Source: JBHEKP01 sp041859375
GTDB taxonomy: Bacteria > Hydrogenedentota > Hydrogenedentia > Hydrogenedentales > CAITNO01
DNA: 40,715 nt
Reading direction: 5' to 3'
Assembly: GCA_041859375.1 (NCBI GenBank)
Contig: JBHEKP010000271.1
Location: forward strand, 1 to 40,715
Shown: piece by piece, positions 17,089-25,335 of the stretch
Position numbering within the stretch: the first letter of the stretch is position 1
Layout of the letters: the number at the start of each line of letters is the position of its first letter
Made by a program: the position numbers and the translations under genes
The notes under the pieces: generated by a model
Told to the model about the DNA's origin: nothing
Database searches by the model: none
What the model saw: the letters and a program-made list of their open reading frames with translations, nothing else

Positions 17089-19374
17089 ATGCATGACCTG
17101 AAAGACGGACAACAGCCCATCATATCCGGTCCCGTTCAAAATGAAAGAACGCATCTGTTTCTGTTGGCGGGGGTTGTGTTCCTTGCGCTGTTTCTAAGGA
17201 TATGGAACCTTGCCGGCCAGTCTCTTGAATGGGACGACTATAACGGGCTGGTGGGTTTGGCGGGCGGGGATTTGTTGGAAACGTTGGGGCTGTCCAGGCT
17301 GCTTAATCCCGAAGGCGCGCCCCTGTACCATATTGTTCAGTATTTCGCGCAGTTTTTTGTGGGGCGCGGGGAAATGGCCCTGCGCGGCCTTTCGGTTTTT
17401 TTTGGTGTTTTGTCCATTCCAGTGCTTTTTGCCGCAGGCAGGCGGCTTTTTGGGTCCGGTGCGGCGCTCTTTGCCGCATTTCTTTTCGCCCTGTCCCCCC
17501 ATCAGATTTTTCATGACCAGTCCGTGCGGAACTATCCACTCTCAGTGCTGATGGCGCTGTGCGCTCTCTACTCCTTCATTTGCTTTTTGGAAAGGGGGGA
17601 GGAGTTTTGGCTCGCGGTGAATGTGCTTTTCGGGACATTGCTGGTCTGGACCCATTTGCTGGGCGCGATGTTTCTTCTTGCCCAGGGGCTGGCCATGCTG
17701 TTTGCCGGGCGGAAGTGGCTGAAATGGACAGTTTTGTGGGCAGTCGCGCAGGGAATCATGGTCCTTCCCATGCTCTTCTGGATTTGGACGCTTCCCCCAA
17801 TCCCTGATTCGGCTTATTGGGTGTTTCACGCGCCCGGCCTGGGCGGATTAGTGTCTGGCGTACTGGGATTTGATTCGCTTTTGTTGAACCGGGAGATTGC
17901 GCCCCCGGCTTCCGATTGGATGTTTTCCCTTCCGGGAGGCGGCATACTGGATCTGACCCCGGTGGGTGTTGCTTCGTCTGCCGTCATGTTCACAATATTT
18001 GCCGTTTCCATAATTCGTGGATTTGTCCATATGGCTGGGGGGCGCTTCCGTAACCACCCGGCTGGGACTCCTGTGTTGCTGTTCTTCATGCTGGTTCCAC
18101 CCCTTGCTCTAGCCTTGCTTTCTCATGTGTGGCGGCCAATATTTTTTAACCGCTATTTCCTTTTCGCCACCCCGGCTGCCTATCTGCTGGCGGGGGCGCT
18201 GTGTTTTAAACCCGGACGACGTGTTGTCGGTGCGGGTTGCGCCCTGTTGCTTGCTTCAGCCTACACCACGCACGCATTTGTCGCCGTGCAGGGTTCCGCG
18301 CGCACCCACTGGAAACAGGCCGGGTGGCACCTGCTGGAAAAGGCCGGACCGGAGGATCAAATTCTTGTGGGCGGAGTGGGGGATGCGTATGCCAATCTTG
18401 GCATTCTCTCCGCGAACATGCCCCCGAACGGGTTGGCCATCGCCCCGGCCCACACTATTGACGCGGCGGTGGTCAAGGCCCTGTGGCATCTCCATGAATG
18501 CGCGCTTTCCGGAAAACCCGGAAAGGCGGGGTTTGTCACGAATCTTCTCTGGGAAGACAGGCTTGCGGAAAGGCTTGAAGGACAGTTGCGGCTTGCCGGA
18601 CTGGAGTTTTCACGCGTTGACTTTCCCGCAAATGAACGCATCTGCGTCTGGTGGATAACTTTGCCGCCCCTCGACCCCATGCCGCTGAAGGATGCCCTGG
18701 AGGCGGTGCGCCGCACCCCCCCGCTTCTTGGGGAGGGTGTTGACTTCGCGGAGGTGCTGAAACGGCTGCCGCCCGGCACGGATCTGGAGCGCGCATACTG
18801 GGCATTGCGCATGATTCAGGATGACGGGGAATGGCCTGCCGACGGGTCGGAACTATTGTTGCGCCTGGCGGTTGACTGCCAGAACGAGGGGTTTGCCGAC
18901 ATTAGCGCCGCATTGCGGCGGGCGTATGCCGGCGAAGTTTCCGGTGCGGAGGGTGCGCTTGCTATTCTTCTAATCGAGTGGCGTGCGGCAATGCTGGGTA
19001 TGGACGCCGGGGGGGCCGCGGATGCCTTGGAGAAACTGCGCGCCTTGGCTGCGGCGACTGACGGTAATTTGGGCTCTTTCCTTTATGCGGCAGAGGCGCT
19101 TTCAGCCGGAATGGCGGGGAACACGAAGGAAGCGGCCCGTGCGCTGGCACGGCTGGATGAATCCGCGCCCAAAATGTTTTCGCGCATGCTTCCGCTTATT
19201 CGCCGGGTGGCGGAAAACGACCAGCCTGGGGCGCGGCGTGAGGCTGCGTTACTGCGTGCCTTGGTGCCGGAAGGCTCCTGGCCCGCGTTTATGCTTTGGA
19301 AGTCATGTGGATTGGAGGCATGGCTTTGTCCCTCGGGAATGGCTGTCACCGCGCTCCGCCCACCCATGCCATGA
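17089..19374 (+). CDS. GT39-like polytopic membrane glycosyltransferase (GT-C) with large soluble tail
   Basis: A 761-residue polytopic membrane protein. Ten or so hydrophobic segments fill residues 22-400, and the first external loop has the acidic EWDDY (47-51), where GT-C enzymes bind the metal or lipid-phosphate donor. Family members (PMT/ArnT type) move sugars from polyprenyl phosphate on the outer face of the inner membrane. The last 350 residues are soluble and helical, which is unusual. It is a clear paralogue of the protein encoded at 21540-23585: both have RGLSVFFG/RAISITAG, 'SPHQIFHDQ'/'SPIHIYHSQ' and 'WTHLLG'/'FTHLTG'. ATG 17089 is preferred over GTG 17074, but neither has a strong ribosome site. 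Local GC looks lower than in proC next door. Confidence 0.82.
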   Translation: MHDLKDGQQPIISGPVQNERTHLFLLAGVVFLALFLRIWNLAGQSLEWDDYNGLVGLAGGDLLETLGLSRLLNPEGAPLYHIVQYFAQFFVGRGEMALRGLSVFFGVLSIPVLFAAGRRLFGSGAALFAAFLFALSPHQIFHDQSVRNYPLSVLMALCALYSFICFLERGEEFWLAVNVLFGTLLVWTHLLGAMFLLAQGLAMLFAGRKWLKWTVLWAVAQGIMVLPMLFWIWTLPPIPDSAYWVFHAPGLGGLVSGVLGFDSLLLNREIAPPASDWMFSLPGGGILDLTPVGVASSAVMFTIFAVSIIRGFVHMAGGRFRNHPAGTPVLLFFMLVPPLALALLSHVWRPIFFNRYFLFATPAAYLLAGALCFKPGRRVVGAGCALLLASAYTTHAFVAVQGSARTHWKQAGWHLLEKAGPEDQILVGGVGDAYANLGILSANMPPNGLAIAPAHTIDAAVVKALWHLHECALSGKPGKAGFVTNLLWEDRLAERLEGQLRLAGLEFSRVDFPANERICVWWITLPPLDPMPLKDALEAVRRTPPLLGEGVDFAEVLKRLPPGTDLERAYWALRMIQDDGEWPADGSELLLRLAVDCQNEGFADISAALRRAYAGEVSGAEGALAILLIEWRAAMLGMDAGGAADALEKLRALAAATDGNLGSFLYAAEALSAGMAGNTKEAARALARLDESAPKMFSRMLPLIRRVAENDQPGARREAALLRALVPEGSWPAFMLWKSCGLEAWLCPSGMAVTALRPPMP

Positions 19375-19375
19375 C

Positions 19376-19392
19376 CCGCGCCGCGGTTTTTT
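19376..19392 (+). terminator. Probable intrinsic terminator after first GT39-like gene
   Basis: A 4-bp GC stem CCGC/GCGG with 3-nt loop (19376-19386) followed directly by six T (19387-19392), 1 nt after the stop codon. Confidence 0.5.
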
Positions 19393-19413
19393 ATCACAAA
19401 AAGCGCCTATTGT

Positions 19414-19442
19414 TTGCAATTCCCACTGTGGGGCATTACAGT
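19414..19442 (+). promoter_or_regulatory. Candidate promoter for radical SAM-GT2 pair
   Basis: TTGCAA (19414-19419), 17-bp spacer, TACAGT (19437-19442). The predicted start is only a few bases before ATG 19453, so the message may be nearly leaderless. Confidence 0.45.
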
Positions 19443-19452
19443 TTTGTTTTAA

Positions 19453-20580
19453 ATGTTTCTTAATGCGGGCGGTTGTGCCAGGAGGCCGTTGGCGGCCCTG
19501 CGGCGCGCGTTCCGTCCTGTTTACTTCCGGAAAGTTCGACTATTGCAGTGGATGAGGCGGCTTCCGCAACATATTGTCCTGCATGTAACCACGCGGTGTG
19601 ACCTGCGCTGTCGCACATGTTTTGTGGAGAAGGGGGGGCGTGACCTTTCTCTGGACGATGCCCGGACCATTGCGGGAAAGGTGGGGCGGGTCCGTTGGCT
19701 GGATATTGGCGGCGGCGAGCCTTTTCTTCACCCGAACCTCCTGGAAATATGCGGCCTGTTTAACCCCCGTGACCTGACCATACCCACCAACGGCCAGCGG
19801 CCGGAGAAGATTGAGGCGGCGGTGCGCGCGTTGCGCGCAAACATGCGCGGGGCCGTCACAATTGCCGTGTCACTGGACGGGTTTGCGGGGGCAAATGACG
19901 CGCTGAGGGGTGTGGGCGCTTTTGACCGCGCCATGGGGACGTTTAAGAGGATTAGGGGGATTTCCGGAATCTCGGTGAAAGTGAACACGGTGGTGTGCGC
20001 CGCAAACATCGGCGTGCTTCCCGAATTCGCCGCCCATGTCCGGGACATGGGCGCGGACTATCATTCATTGCTGTTGTTGCGGGGCCGTCCGGCGGATTCA
20101 CAGCTTGCCCTTCCTCCGGTGGTGGAGCTTCGGGAAATGTTTGAGAAGGTGCGGCCTGTGCTGGCGTCCTATGCGTTTCAAAAAGGCCGCCACCCGTTTA
20201 TGGCCCGCCTGCTTCACAGCGCCCAGCAGGAAATGCTGGCGCTGTCCATGCGTGTTCTGCAGGAAGACAGGGCGGCGTTCCCCTGCAGGGCGCCCTGGGT
20301 GCACAGGGTCATTTACCCGGACGGCTCCGTGGCCATGTGCGAATTGATGCCATGTTGCGGCAACTTGCTGAGTGAGGATTTGGACAGTGTTGACGCGCGG
20401 ATATCACGGGCCTTTGGACGGCACGAATCGGAGCATGGGGCCTGTTTCTGCACGCACAACTGCAATATGGCGGAAAACATGATGTTTCATCCCCAAACCA
20501 TGGGCAGGGTGCTGCTCGGGGCGCTCAAACGCCGGAAGCCCGAATTTGCACCGGGGGAAAAAACGGGGGACGGCGCATGA
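19453..20580 (+). CDS. Radical SAM protein with SPASM-like C-terminal cysteines
   Basis: A 375-residue radical SAM enzyme. The cluster motif C49-x3-C53-x2-C56 (TTRCDLRCRTCF) binds the 4Fe-4S that cleaves S-adenosylmethionine; GGGEP (86-90) is the adjacent SAM motif. The C-terminal part has further cysteines (PCRAPW, CELMPCCGN, ACFCTHNC), which resemble SPASM/twitch clusters that bind extra Fe-S. No precursor-peptide gene is seen, so a peptide substrate cannot be assumed; related enzymes in glycan loci act on sugars or lipids. It overlaps the GT2 gene by 4 nt (ATGA). No ribosome site precedes ATG 19453; ATG 19552 is an alternative start that keeps the cluster motif. Confidence 0.85.
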   Translation: MFLNAGGCARRPLAALRRAFRPVYFRKVRLLQWMRRLPQHIVLHVTTRCDLRCRTCFVEKGGRDLSLDDARTIAGKVGRVRWLDIGGGEPFLHPNLLEICGLFNPRDLTIPTNGQRPEKIEAAVRALRANMRGAVTIAVSLDGFAGANDALRGVGAFDRAMGTFKRIRGISGISVKVNTVVCAANIGVLPEFAAHVRDMGADYHSLLLLRGRPADSQLALPPVVELREMFEKVRPVLASYAFQKGRHPFMARLLHSAQQEMLALSMRVLQEDRAAFPCRAPWVHRVIYPDGSVAMCELMPCCGNLLSEDLDSVDARISRAFGRHESEHGACFCTHNCNMAENMMFHPQTMGRVLLGALKRRKPEFAPGEKTGDGA

Positions 20581-21506
20581 ACCCCCTGTTGATGTCCGTT
20601 GTTGTCCCTGTCCACAACCGGCACGATCTGCTGCTGAAACTGCTCGGCGATCTGAACCGGCAGGAGGACGCCAGTTTCGAGGTGGTTGTGGTGGACGATG
20701 GTTCCACGGACGGGTTGACGGAAGCTCTCGGGCGAGTTTCGTTCAAGTTTCCCCTTGTGCTGAAGCGCCATGAACAGTGCCGGGGCGTGGGTGCGGCAAG
20801 AAACACCGGGGTCATCGCGTCGCACGGCGGCATTATTGTATTTATTGACAGTGATTCAGGAATTGAGGGCGCAACCTGCCTTGCGGAGCACCGGCGGATT
20901 CACGAATGCGGCGCGGATTTGCCCGAATCAGACGGGGGGATAGTGCTGCATTCCACCGTGTGCGGGGTGCATCATGGGTATTGGGGGAATGTGGACGGGT
21001 ACTCAAACTGGTTCTGTTCCTGCTTTAAGAGCAGGAGGCGGATTTATGACCATCATGTCCCAATGAACAACACGAGTGTTTCCAGGCGTGTTTTCGACAA
21101 GGTGGGCATGTTTGATGAGACACTCAAGGTTTGCGAGGATGCCGAATGGTGTTTTCGCTGCCTTGAACTGGGTGTTCCGCTGCTGTTTGTGCCGGGCATT
21201 CCCGTTACGCACCAGGATCGCTCCACTTTCAGGACAATGTGGAACCATTATGAGATGATTGGGCGTTATGCCCATCTCGTCCGGCTCCGCCGTCCGGCGC
21301 GTCCCTATCACCAGCTTTTTGCCCGCGGAAAGGTGGGGGTGTCCCTGCTATTCCTGCCCCTTGCGGCGGCGATTACCACTTATATCGTTGTCCGGTGGTT
21401 CACCGTGTCCCCTGTGGTTCTTTTTTACGCGCCCGGTATTTTTGTTTCCAATGTGGCTTATTGTGCGGGCATGTTGCGTCAAACATGGAGGCCGGAAACC
21501 GTTTAG
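20577..21506 (+). CDS. Glycosyltransferase family 2 with C-terminal membrane segment
   Basis: A 309-residue GT2. VDDGSTDG (39-46) and FIDSDSG (near 88-95) form the nucleotide and DxD sites; the acceptor region contains 'FDETLKVCEDAEWCFR', matching the ED-[YW]-xR type block of GT2 enzymes. One or two hydrophobic helices lie at about 258-300, so it sits on the inner membrane facing the cytoplasm. Its start overlaps the radical SAM stop (ATGA), so the two products are probably made together. The next gene, on the opposite strand, is the second GT39-like protein, ending 33 bp away. Confidence 0.9.
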   Translation: MNPLLMSVVVPVHNRHDLLLKLLGDLNRQEDASFEVVVVDDGSTDGLTEALGRVSFKFPLVLKRHEQCRGVGAARNTGVIASHGGIIVFIDSDSGIEGATCLAEHRRIHECGADLPESDGGIVLHSTVCGVHHGYWGNVDGYSNWFCSCFKSRRRIYDHHVPMNNTSVSRRVFDKVGMFDETLKVCEDAEWCFRCLELGVPLLFVPGIPVTHQDRSTFRTMWNHYEMIGRYAHLVRLRRPARPYHQLFARGKVGVSLLFLPLAAAITTYIVVRWFTVSPVVLFYAPGIFVSNVAYCAGMLRQTWRPETV

Positions 21507-21510
21507 GGGA

Positions 21511-21531
21511 AATGCCGGGGGAGGGGGCATT
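21511..21531. repeat. Hairpin in the convergent gap
   Basis: AATGCC (21511-21516) pairs with GGCATT (21526-21531) around a 9-nt loop, in the 33-bp gap between convergent genes. No T-run; a bidirectional stop signal is possible but weak. Confidence 0.3.
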
Positions 21532-21539
21532 CAAGGGAT

Positions 21540-23585
21540 TCAGGGTTGCCGCCCGTTGTCAACAAGGTAACGGGCGGGAAAGCCGCTCCGCTCGAGGATC
21601 TGCACCTCCGCCGCGACGGCGGAAAGGTCTTTCTTTTCCAGCGCGCTGACCAGCGGCCCAAGCAGCGCCTCAAGCCTCGCATCGTGATTGAATGCCTCGT
21701 TTACATGAACTTTTGCGCCTTCCTGATCCCCTGAAACATGGCAGACGCATGCCGCCGCAAGCTGTGGCACCGCATGATTGCCGTCCAGCGACACCGCCTT
21801 TTCAGCAAGGGCCTTCCCCAGAACCGGATCATTTTCCAGCGCGGCCCACACGGCCCATACGGAGCACACCAGGGCATCCCGGGGAAAACCAATATAAGAA
21901 GGTTCAAAGATGCGCCGTAATGTGTCCTCATGCCGGCGCTTCTCTGCCGGATTAAAAAACCCATCCAGTTCCCTAAATATGGCCTCGTATCCGTCCGCCG
22001 GCATCCAAGATTCCAGAAGGGAGCCGATCTCCCCCCGCGCTGTTCCTTCCAGGCGGTAAAGCCAGATTCCTTCCATGGCGGGGAAGAGCCATTTTTCATG
22101 GGAAAGATTCAGCGAGGAAACAGCTTTCTCAAAAGAGTCCATGGACTCTTTCGGCCAGCAATCCAGCGTGGCAATCCATGCCTGCCCATTCTTCCGCCCT
22201 TCATTCCGCAAGCTGTCCGCCGCATGGGTTAACGCCCCCGCGAGGGTCATCGCGGAATGAAAGTGCAGGTCATCCCGTCCGGTGGGGTTTGAGAGGATGA
22301 AACGGGGGCATGGCCCCCCCGTCACATAGACATGGTCGCCTGAAAGCGCGTTCGATCTGATGATTTCCGCGCAACCGCGCCAGTCTGTTCTTTCGGTGGC
22401 GCCAAGCATGGCGCGGGTTTGCAGGGCGATGCACATTGTCAGTGTCACCGTGAGGAGCAGGACCAGGGGCCGGGGAATTTTTCGGTTTGTGACCGCCGCC
22501 GCGGCAAGCATGTAAAGCGCGGGCATTCCCATGAGCAGATAGCGCGGTGTGATCCATGCCTCCCAGGAATAGGTGACCGCCGCCGTTGTCACCGTTGGCA
22601 GGGTCGCCGCAGTGGCAAGAAAAAGCCATCCCCCCCGGTCAATCGGCGCAATACGCCATTTTTTTGCCAATCCCACCCATGCCAGCACCAGCACAACCGA
22701 GAAAAACGCGGCAACCACCGGGGCCGCCGTTGCGGCCGCTTTGTTTGCCAAAGGGATGTCGGTTGCATGGGGGGGGGCGGTGTACAGGGTCGGTTTGATT
22801 TCCGGGTTAAAGCGAAGCGTGTCAAAGCCTGTCCAGTCCCCCCACACCTCGGCAAGGGTCATGGGGTTCAGGTATTCCTCCGCCGGTCCGATGCGAATAG
22901 GCGAGGTTGCCATCCACAACAGGCACAAAAGCGCCAGAGGCAAGTGCAGCATGCCCCATAGAACACCTTTTGTCATTCCCCGCCGCCCGGAAAGCAACAG
23001 CCCCGCCCCCTGGGCGGCCACAAGGAAAAAACCGGTCAGGTGCGTGAAAACCAGGGCGGAATTGACCGCGAGCGCCGCCCCCCACCATCCATGCTTTGGG
23101 GAATTCATCACACGCTCATAGGCGAGAAGACTGATTATGCCCAAGAGAACCAGCAGGGCGTATGCGCGCATCCCCTGGGAATGATAAATATGGATGGGGG
23201 AGAGCGCCATCATGCAACCGGCCAAAAAAGCGGCGCCCGTTCCCAGCCAGCGGCGTGCGGCAAAATACAGCAACGGCGCGGACAGTGCGCCGGCGGTGAT
23301 GGATATCGCCCGTATTGTTTCCGGTGTCACTCCGGCAAGGCGTCCCCAGCCGTACTGGAGTAAAAAGTACAAAGGCATCTGCTCCGGGTTTGAATACCGG
23401 ATGAGCGCAAAAAAACGCCTCAAGTCAGGCGCTTTCAGGTAGGCATAACTAAGATAGTCATCCGCCCAGATTGACTCCAGGGATGCGCCCCAGGCACGCA
23501 CCACAAAGGCTGCAACCAGCAAAAACAGCGGGAGGAGCCCTTTTTGGAGGAAAGCCGCCGCCTGCGGTGTTTTTGGAAAAACCAT
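21540..23585 (-). CDS. Second GT39-like polytopic membrane glycosyltransferase with soluble tail
   Basis: A 681-residue paralogue of the protein at 17089-19374. About ten hydrophobic segments fill residues 15-400. The first external loop carries WADDY (40-44), aligned with EWDDY in the paralogue. Conserved landmarks are 'ALSPIHIYHSQGMRAYAL' and 'VFTHLTGFFLVAAQG'. The soluble C-terminal part (from about 400) ends in TPR-like helices ('KALAEKAVSLDGNHAVPQLAAA'). Function as a lipid-phosphate-sugar-dependent transferase is inferred from the GT-C fold; donor and acceptor are unknown. ATG 23585 is the first in-frame start and the ribosome site is weak. It is transcribed towards the radical SAM-GT2 pair. 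Confidence 0.82.
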   Translation of the reverse strand: MVFPKTPQAAAFLQKGLLPLFLLVAAFVVRAWGASLESIWADDYLSYAYLKAPDLRRFFALIRYSNPEQMPLYFLLQYGWGRLAGVTPETIRAISITAGALSAPLLYFAARRWLGTGAAFLAGCMMALSPIHIYHSQGMRAYALLVLLGIISLLAYERVMNSPKHGWWGAALAVNSALVFTHLTGFFLVAAQGAGLLLSGRRGMTKGVLWGMLHLPLALLCLLWMATSPIRIGPAEEYLNPMTLAEVWGDWTGFDTLRFNPEIKPTLYTAPPHATDIPLANKAAATAAPVVAAFFSVVLVLAWVGLAKKWRIAPIDRGGWLFLATAATLPTVTTAAVTYSWEAWITPRYLLMGMPALYMLAAAAVTNRKIPRPLVLLLTVTLTMCIALQTRAMLGATERTDWRGCAEIIRSNALSGDHVYVTGGPCPRFILSNPTGRDDLHFHSAMTLAGALTHAADSLRNEGRKNGQAWIATLDCWPKESMDSFEKAVSSLNLSHEKWLFPAMEGIWLYRLEGTARGEIGSLLESWMPADGYEAIFRELDGFFNPAEKRRHEDTLRRIFEPSYIGFPRDALVCSVWAVWAALENDPVLGKALAEKAVSLDGNHAVPQLAAACVCHVSGDQEGAKVHVNEAFNHDARLEALLGPLVSALEKKDLSAVAAEVQILERSGFPARYLVDNGRQP

Positions 23586-23747
23586 GCCCGACTTCGCCTT
23601 GTTGGCCCTGCGCCTTCGTAGTTGCGGGCCCTATAGTGGATCGTTTTTGTGCAGTTTTCCGTGCCAATCTATCATGTTTTCCACCGGGGTTCAATGGATG
23701 CGCAGGGAAGGGAACGTGCGGCCTAAGTTATTCATAGTTGGTATTTT

Positions 23748-23771
23748 CCGAAAAGGACGGAACGGTTTCGG
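23748..23771 (+). repeat. Inverted repeat beside the oxidoreductase promoter
   Basis: CCGAAA (23748-23753) and TTTCGG (23766-23771) around 12 nt, ending 2 bp before the candidate -35 box. Placement suits a regulator site; no regulator gene is nearby. Confidence 0.3.
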
Positions 23772-23773
23772 GA

Positions 23774-23801
23774 TTGCATCAGGCGTGTAAAACGGTATAA
23801 T
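23774..23801 (+). promoter_or_regulatory. Candidate promoter for Gfo/Idh/MocA gene
   Basis: TTGCAT (23774-23779), 16-bp spacer, perfect TATAAT (23796-23801). Predicted leader about 63 nt before ATG 23871. The 285-bp gap from 23586 holds this promoter and the inverted repeat beside it; nothing else was recognised. Confidence 0.6.
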
Positions 23802-23870
23802 GCGGGCAGGAAAGAGCGTCCGGCGCGGACCGCTTTTTCCGGTATTCACCGCAACCAGGAGCACACCGGC

Positions 23871-25223
23871 ATGGACAAACTGAACAGGCGCGCGTTTTTG
23901 GGGAAAAGTTCGGGCATTGCGGCGGCTTCCCTCTTCACCATTGTGCCCGCGCATGTGCTGGGGGGCACCGCCCACGCCGCACCCAGTGACAAGCTGAACA
24001 TCGCCGGTATCGGTGTTGGCGGCATGGGCGCGCACAATCTGCGCGAGATGAAAAGCGAGAACATAGTCGCCCTGTGCGATGTGGACCATGAGTACGCCGG
24101 GAAGACCTTCGCGGAATATCCGGACGCCCGCCTCTACAAGGATTACCGGGAACTACTGGAGAAGGAAAAAGACCTGGACGCGGTGCTTATCGCAACACCG
24201 GATCACACCCATGCGATGATTACCATGGCTGCGATGCGCGCGGGGAAGCATGTCTACTGCCAAAAACCGCTCACCCACACGGTTTTCGAGGCGCGCAAGG
24301 TCGCCGAGGCGGCGGCCGCGGCCGGCGTGCGCACCCAGATGGGCATTCAGGGCCACTCCAGCGCCGAGGCGCGCAAAATTTGCGAGTGGGTCCAGGGGGG
24401 TGTCATTGGCCCGGTGCGCGAGGTGGCGGCGTGGTCCAGCATCTGCTATTACCCCTGGGGGCACGCCTACTGGAGTTCCCAACTGGGAACGCGCCCCACC
24501 GAAACACCGCCGGTGCCGCCCAAGCTCGACTGGGACATGTGGATCGGCCCGGCGCCCATGCGCCCCTACCATCCCACCTACCATCCGCTTACCTGGCGGA
24601 GCTGGCTGGATTTCGGATGCAGCATGATGGGCGACCGGGGCGTGCACACCCTTGACCCCGTGTTCTGGGCGCTGAAACTGGGCGCGCCCGACACCATCGA
24701 GGCAAGCTGCACCGATGTGAACAGCGAAACCCATCCCGTCGCGGGCATTGTCCGCTTCACCTTCCCCGCGCGGGGGGACATGCCCCCGGTAATGCTCACC
24801 TGGTACGACGGGATTCAACCCCCCGGCTGGCCGGGCATTGAAAACTCCCGCCTCCTCGGCGAGACCGAGGGCGGCATCCTCATGGTGGGCGACGATGGTT
24901 TCCTGACAGCGGGCATCTACGGCAACAGCCCCACCCTCCTGCCCAAGGATAAATTCAAGACAGCCCCGGACATCCCTGAAACCATCCCCCGCGTGAAGGG
25001 TTCCCACGAGGGTGACTGGATTGCCGCCATCAAGGAGGGGCGTCCGGCGGGGGCGGACTTCAGCTACGCCGGGCCGCTCACCGAGATGTGCCTGCTGGGC
25101 AACGTTGCCAAGCGCATGCCCGGCACGTCCCTGAAATGGGACGCGGCCTCCCTGTCCTTCAAGGACAACGAAAAGGCCACCGCCTTTGTGCACAAGGCCT
25201 ACCGGGAAGGCTGGACGCTGTAG
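23871..25223 (+). CDS. Tat-exported Gfo/Idh/MocA-family oxidoreductase
   Basis: A 450-residue NAD(P)-dependent oxidoreductase of the glucose-fructose oxidoreductase/inositol dehydrogenase family. The N-terminus has the twin-arginine signal NRRAFLGKSSG (Arg6-Arg7) with hydrophobic stretch and AHAAP end, so it is exported folded, with cofactor, to the periplasm. The Rossmann motif GIGVGGMG lies at 46-53. The catalytic-lysine motif reads CQKPLTH (Lys132) where most relatives have EKP. The C-terminal half has the family beta-sheet face with the HTLDPVFWAL block. The sugar substrate is not identifiable. It stands alone with its own promoter; sulfatase genes elsewhere in the window suggest polysaccharide breakdown. 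Confidence 0.93.
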   Translation: MDKLNRRAFLGKSSGIAAASLFTIVPAHVLGGTAHAAPSDKLNIAGIGVGGMGAHNLREMKSENIVALCDVDHEYAGKTFAEYPDARLYKDYRELLEKEKDLDAVLIATPDHTHAMITMAAMRAGKHVYCQKPLTHTVFEARKVAEAAAAAGVRTQMGIQGHSSAEARKICEWVQGGVIGPVREVAAWSSICYYPWGHAYWSSQLGTRPTETPPVPPKLDWDMWIGPAPMRPYHPTYHPLTWRSWLDFGCSMMGDRGVHTLDPVFWALKLGAPDTIEASCTDVNSETHPVAGIVRFTFPARGDMPPVMLTWYDGIQPPGWPGIENSRLLGETEGGILMVGDDGFLTAGIYGNSPTLLPKDKFKTAPDIPETIPRVKGSHEGDWIAAIKEGRPAGADFSYAGPLTEMCLLGNVAKRMPGTSLKWDAASLSFKDNEKATAFVHKAYREGWTL

Positions 25224-25246
25224 GCGTGTTTTTTCCGACCATACCG

Positions 25247-25276
25247 CGCCGGAGGGAACAGAACACCCCTCCGGCG
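25247..25276. repeat. Perfect 10-bp hairpin after oxidoreductase gene
   Basis: CGCCGGAGGG (25247-25256) pairs with CCCTCCGGCG (25267-25276) around a 10-nt loop. It is 24 nt after the stop codon and abuts the candidate -10 of the divIVA operon. No T-run follows, so it is either a U-poor terminator or an operator-like site. Confidence 0.5.
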
Positions 25277-25285
25277 TGATATATT
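25277..25285 (+). promoter_or_regulatory. Candidate extended -10 promoter for divIVA-lolA-maf
   Basis: TGA-TATATT (25277-25285), directly next to the hairpin. No -35 box is seen, as is common for extended -10 promoters. Confidence 0.45.
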
Positions 25286-25335
25286 ATGCGGACCGTCAAG
25301 TGTGACCGACCATGGAAAACGCAAAGGAGCCGCGC

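Noticed and set aside
19453..21506. RiPP (modified-peptide) cluster
   Set aside because: Radical SAM with SPASM-like cysteines is present, but no small precursor gene or exporter lies nearby; neighbours are glycosyltransferases.
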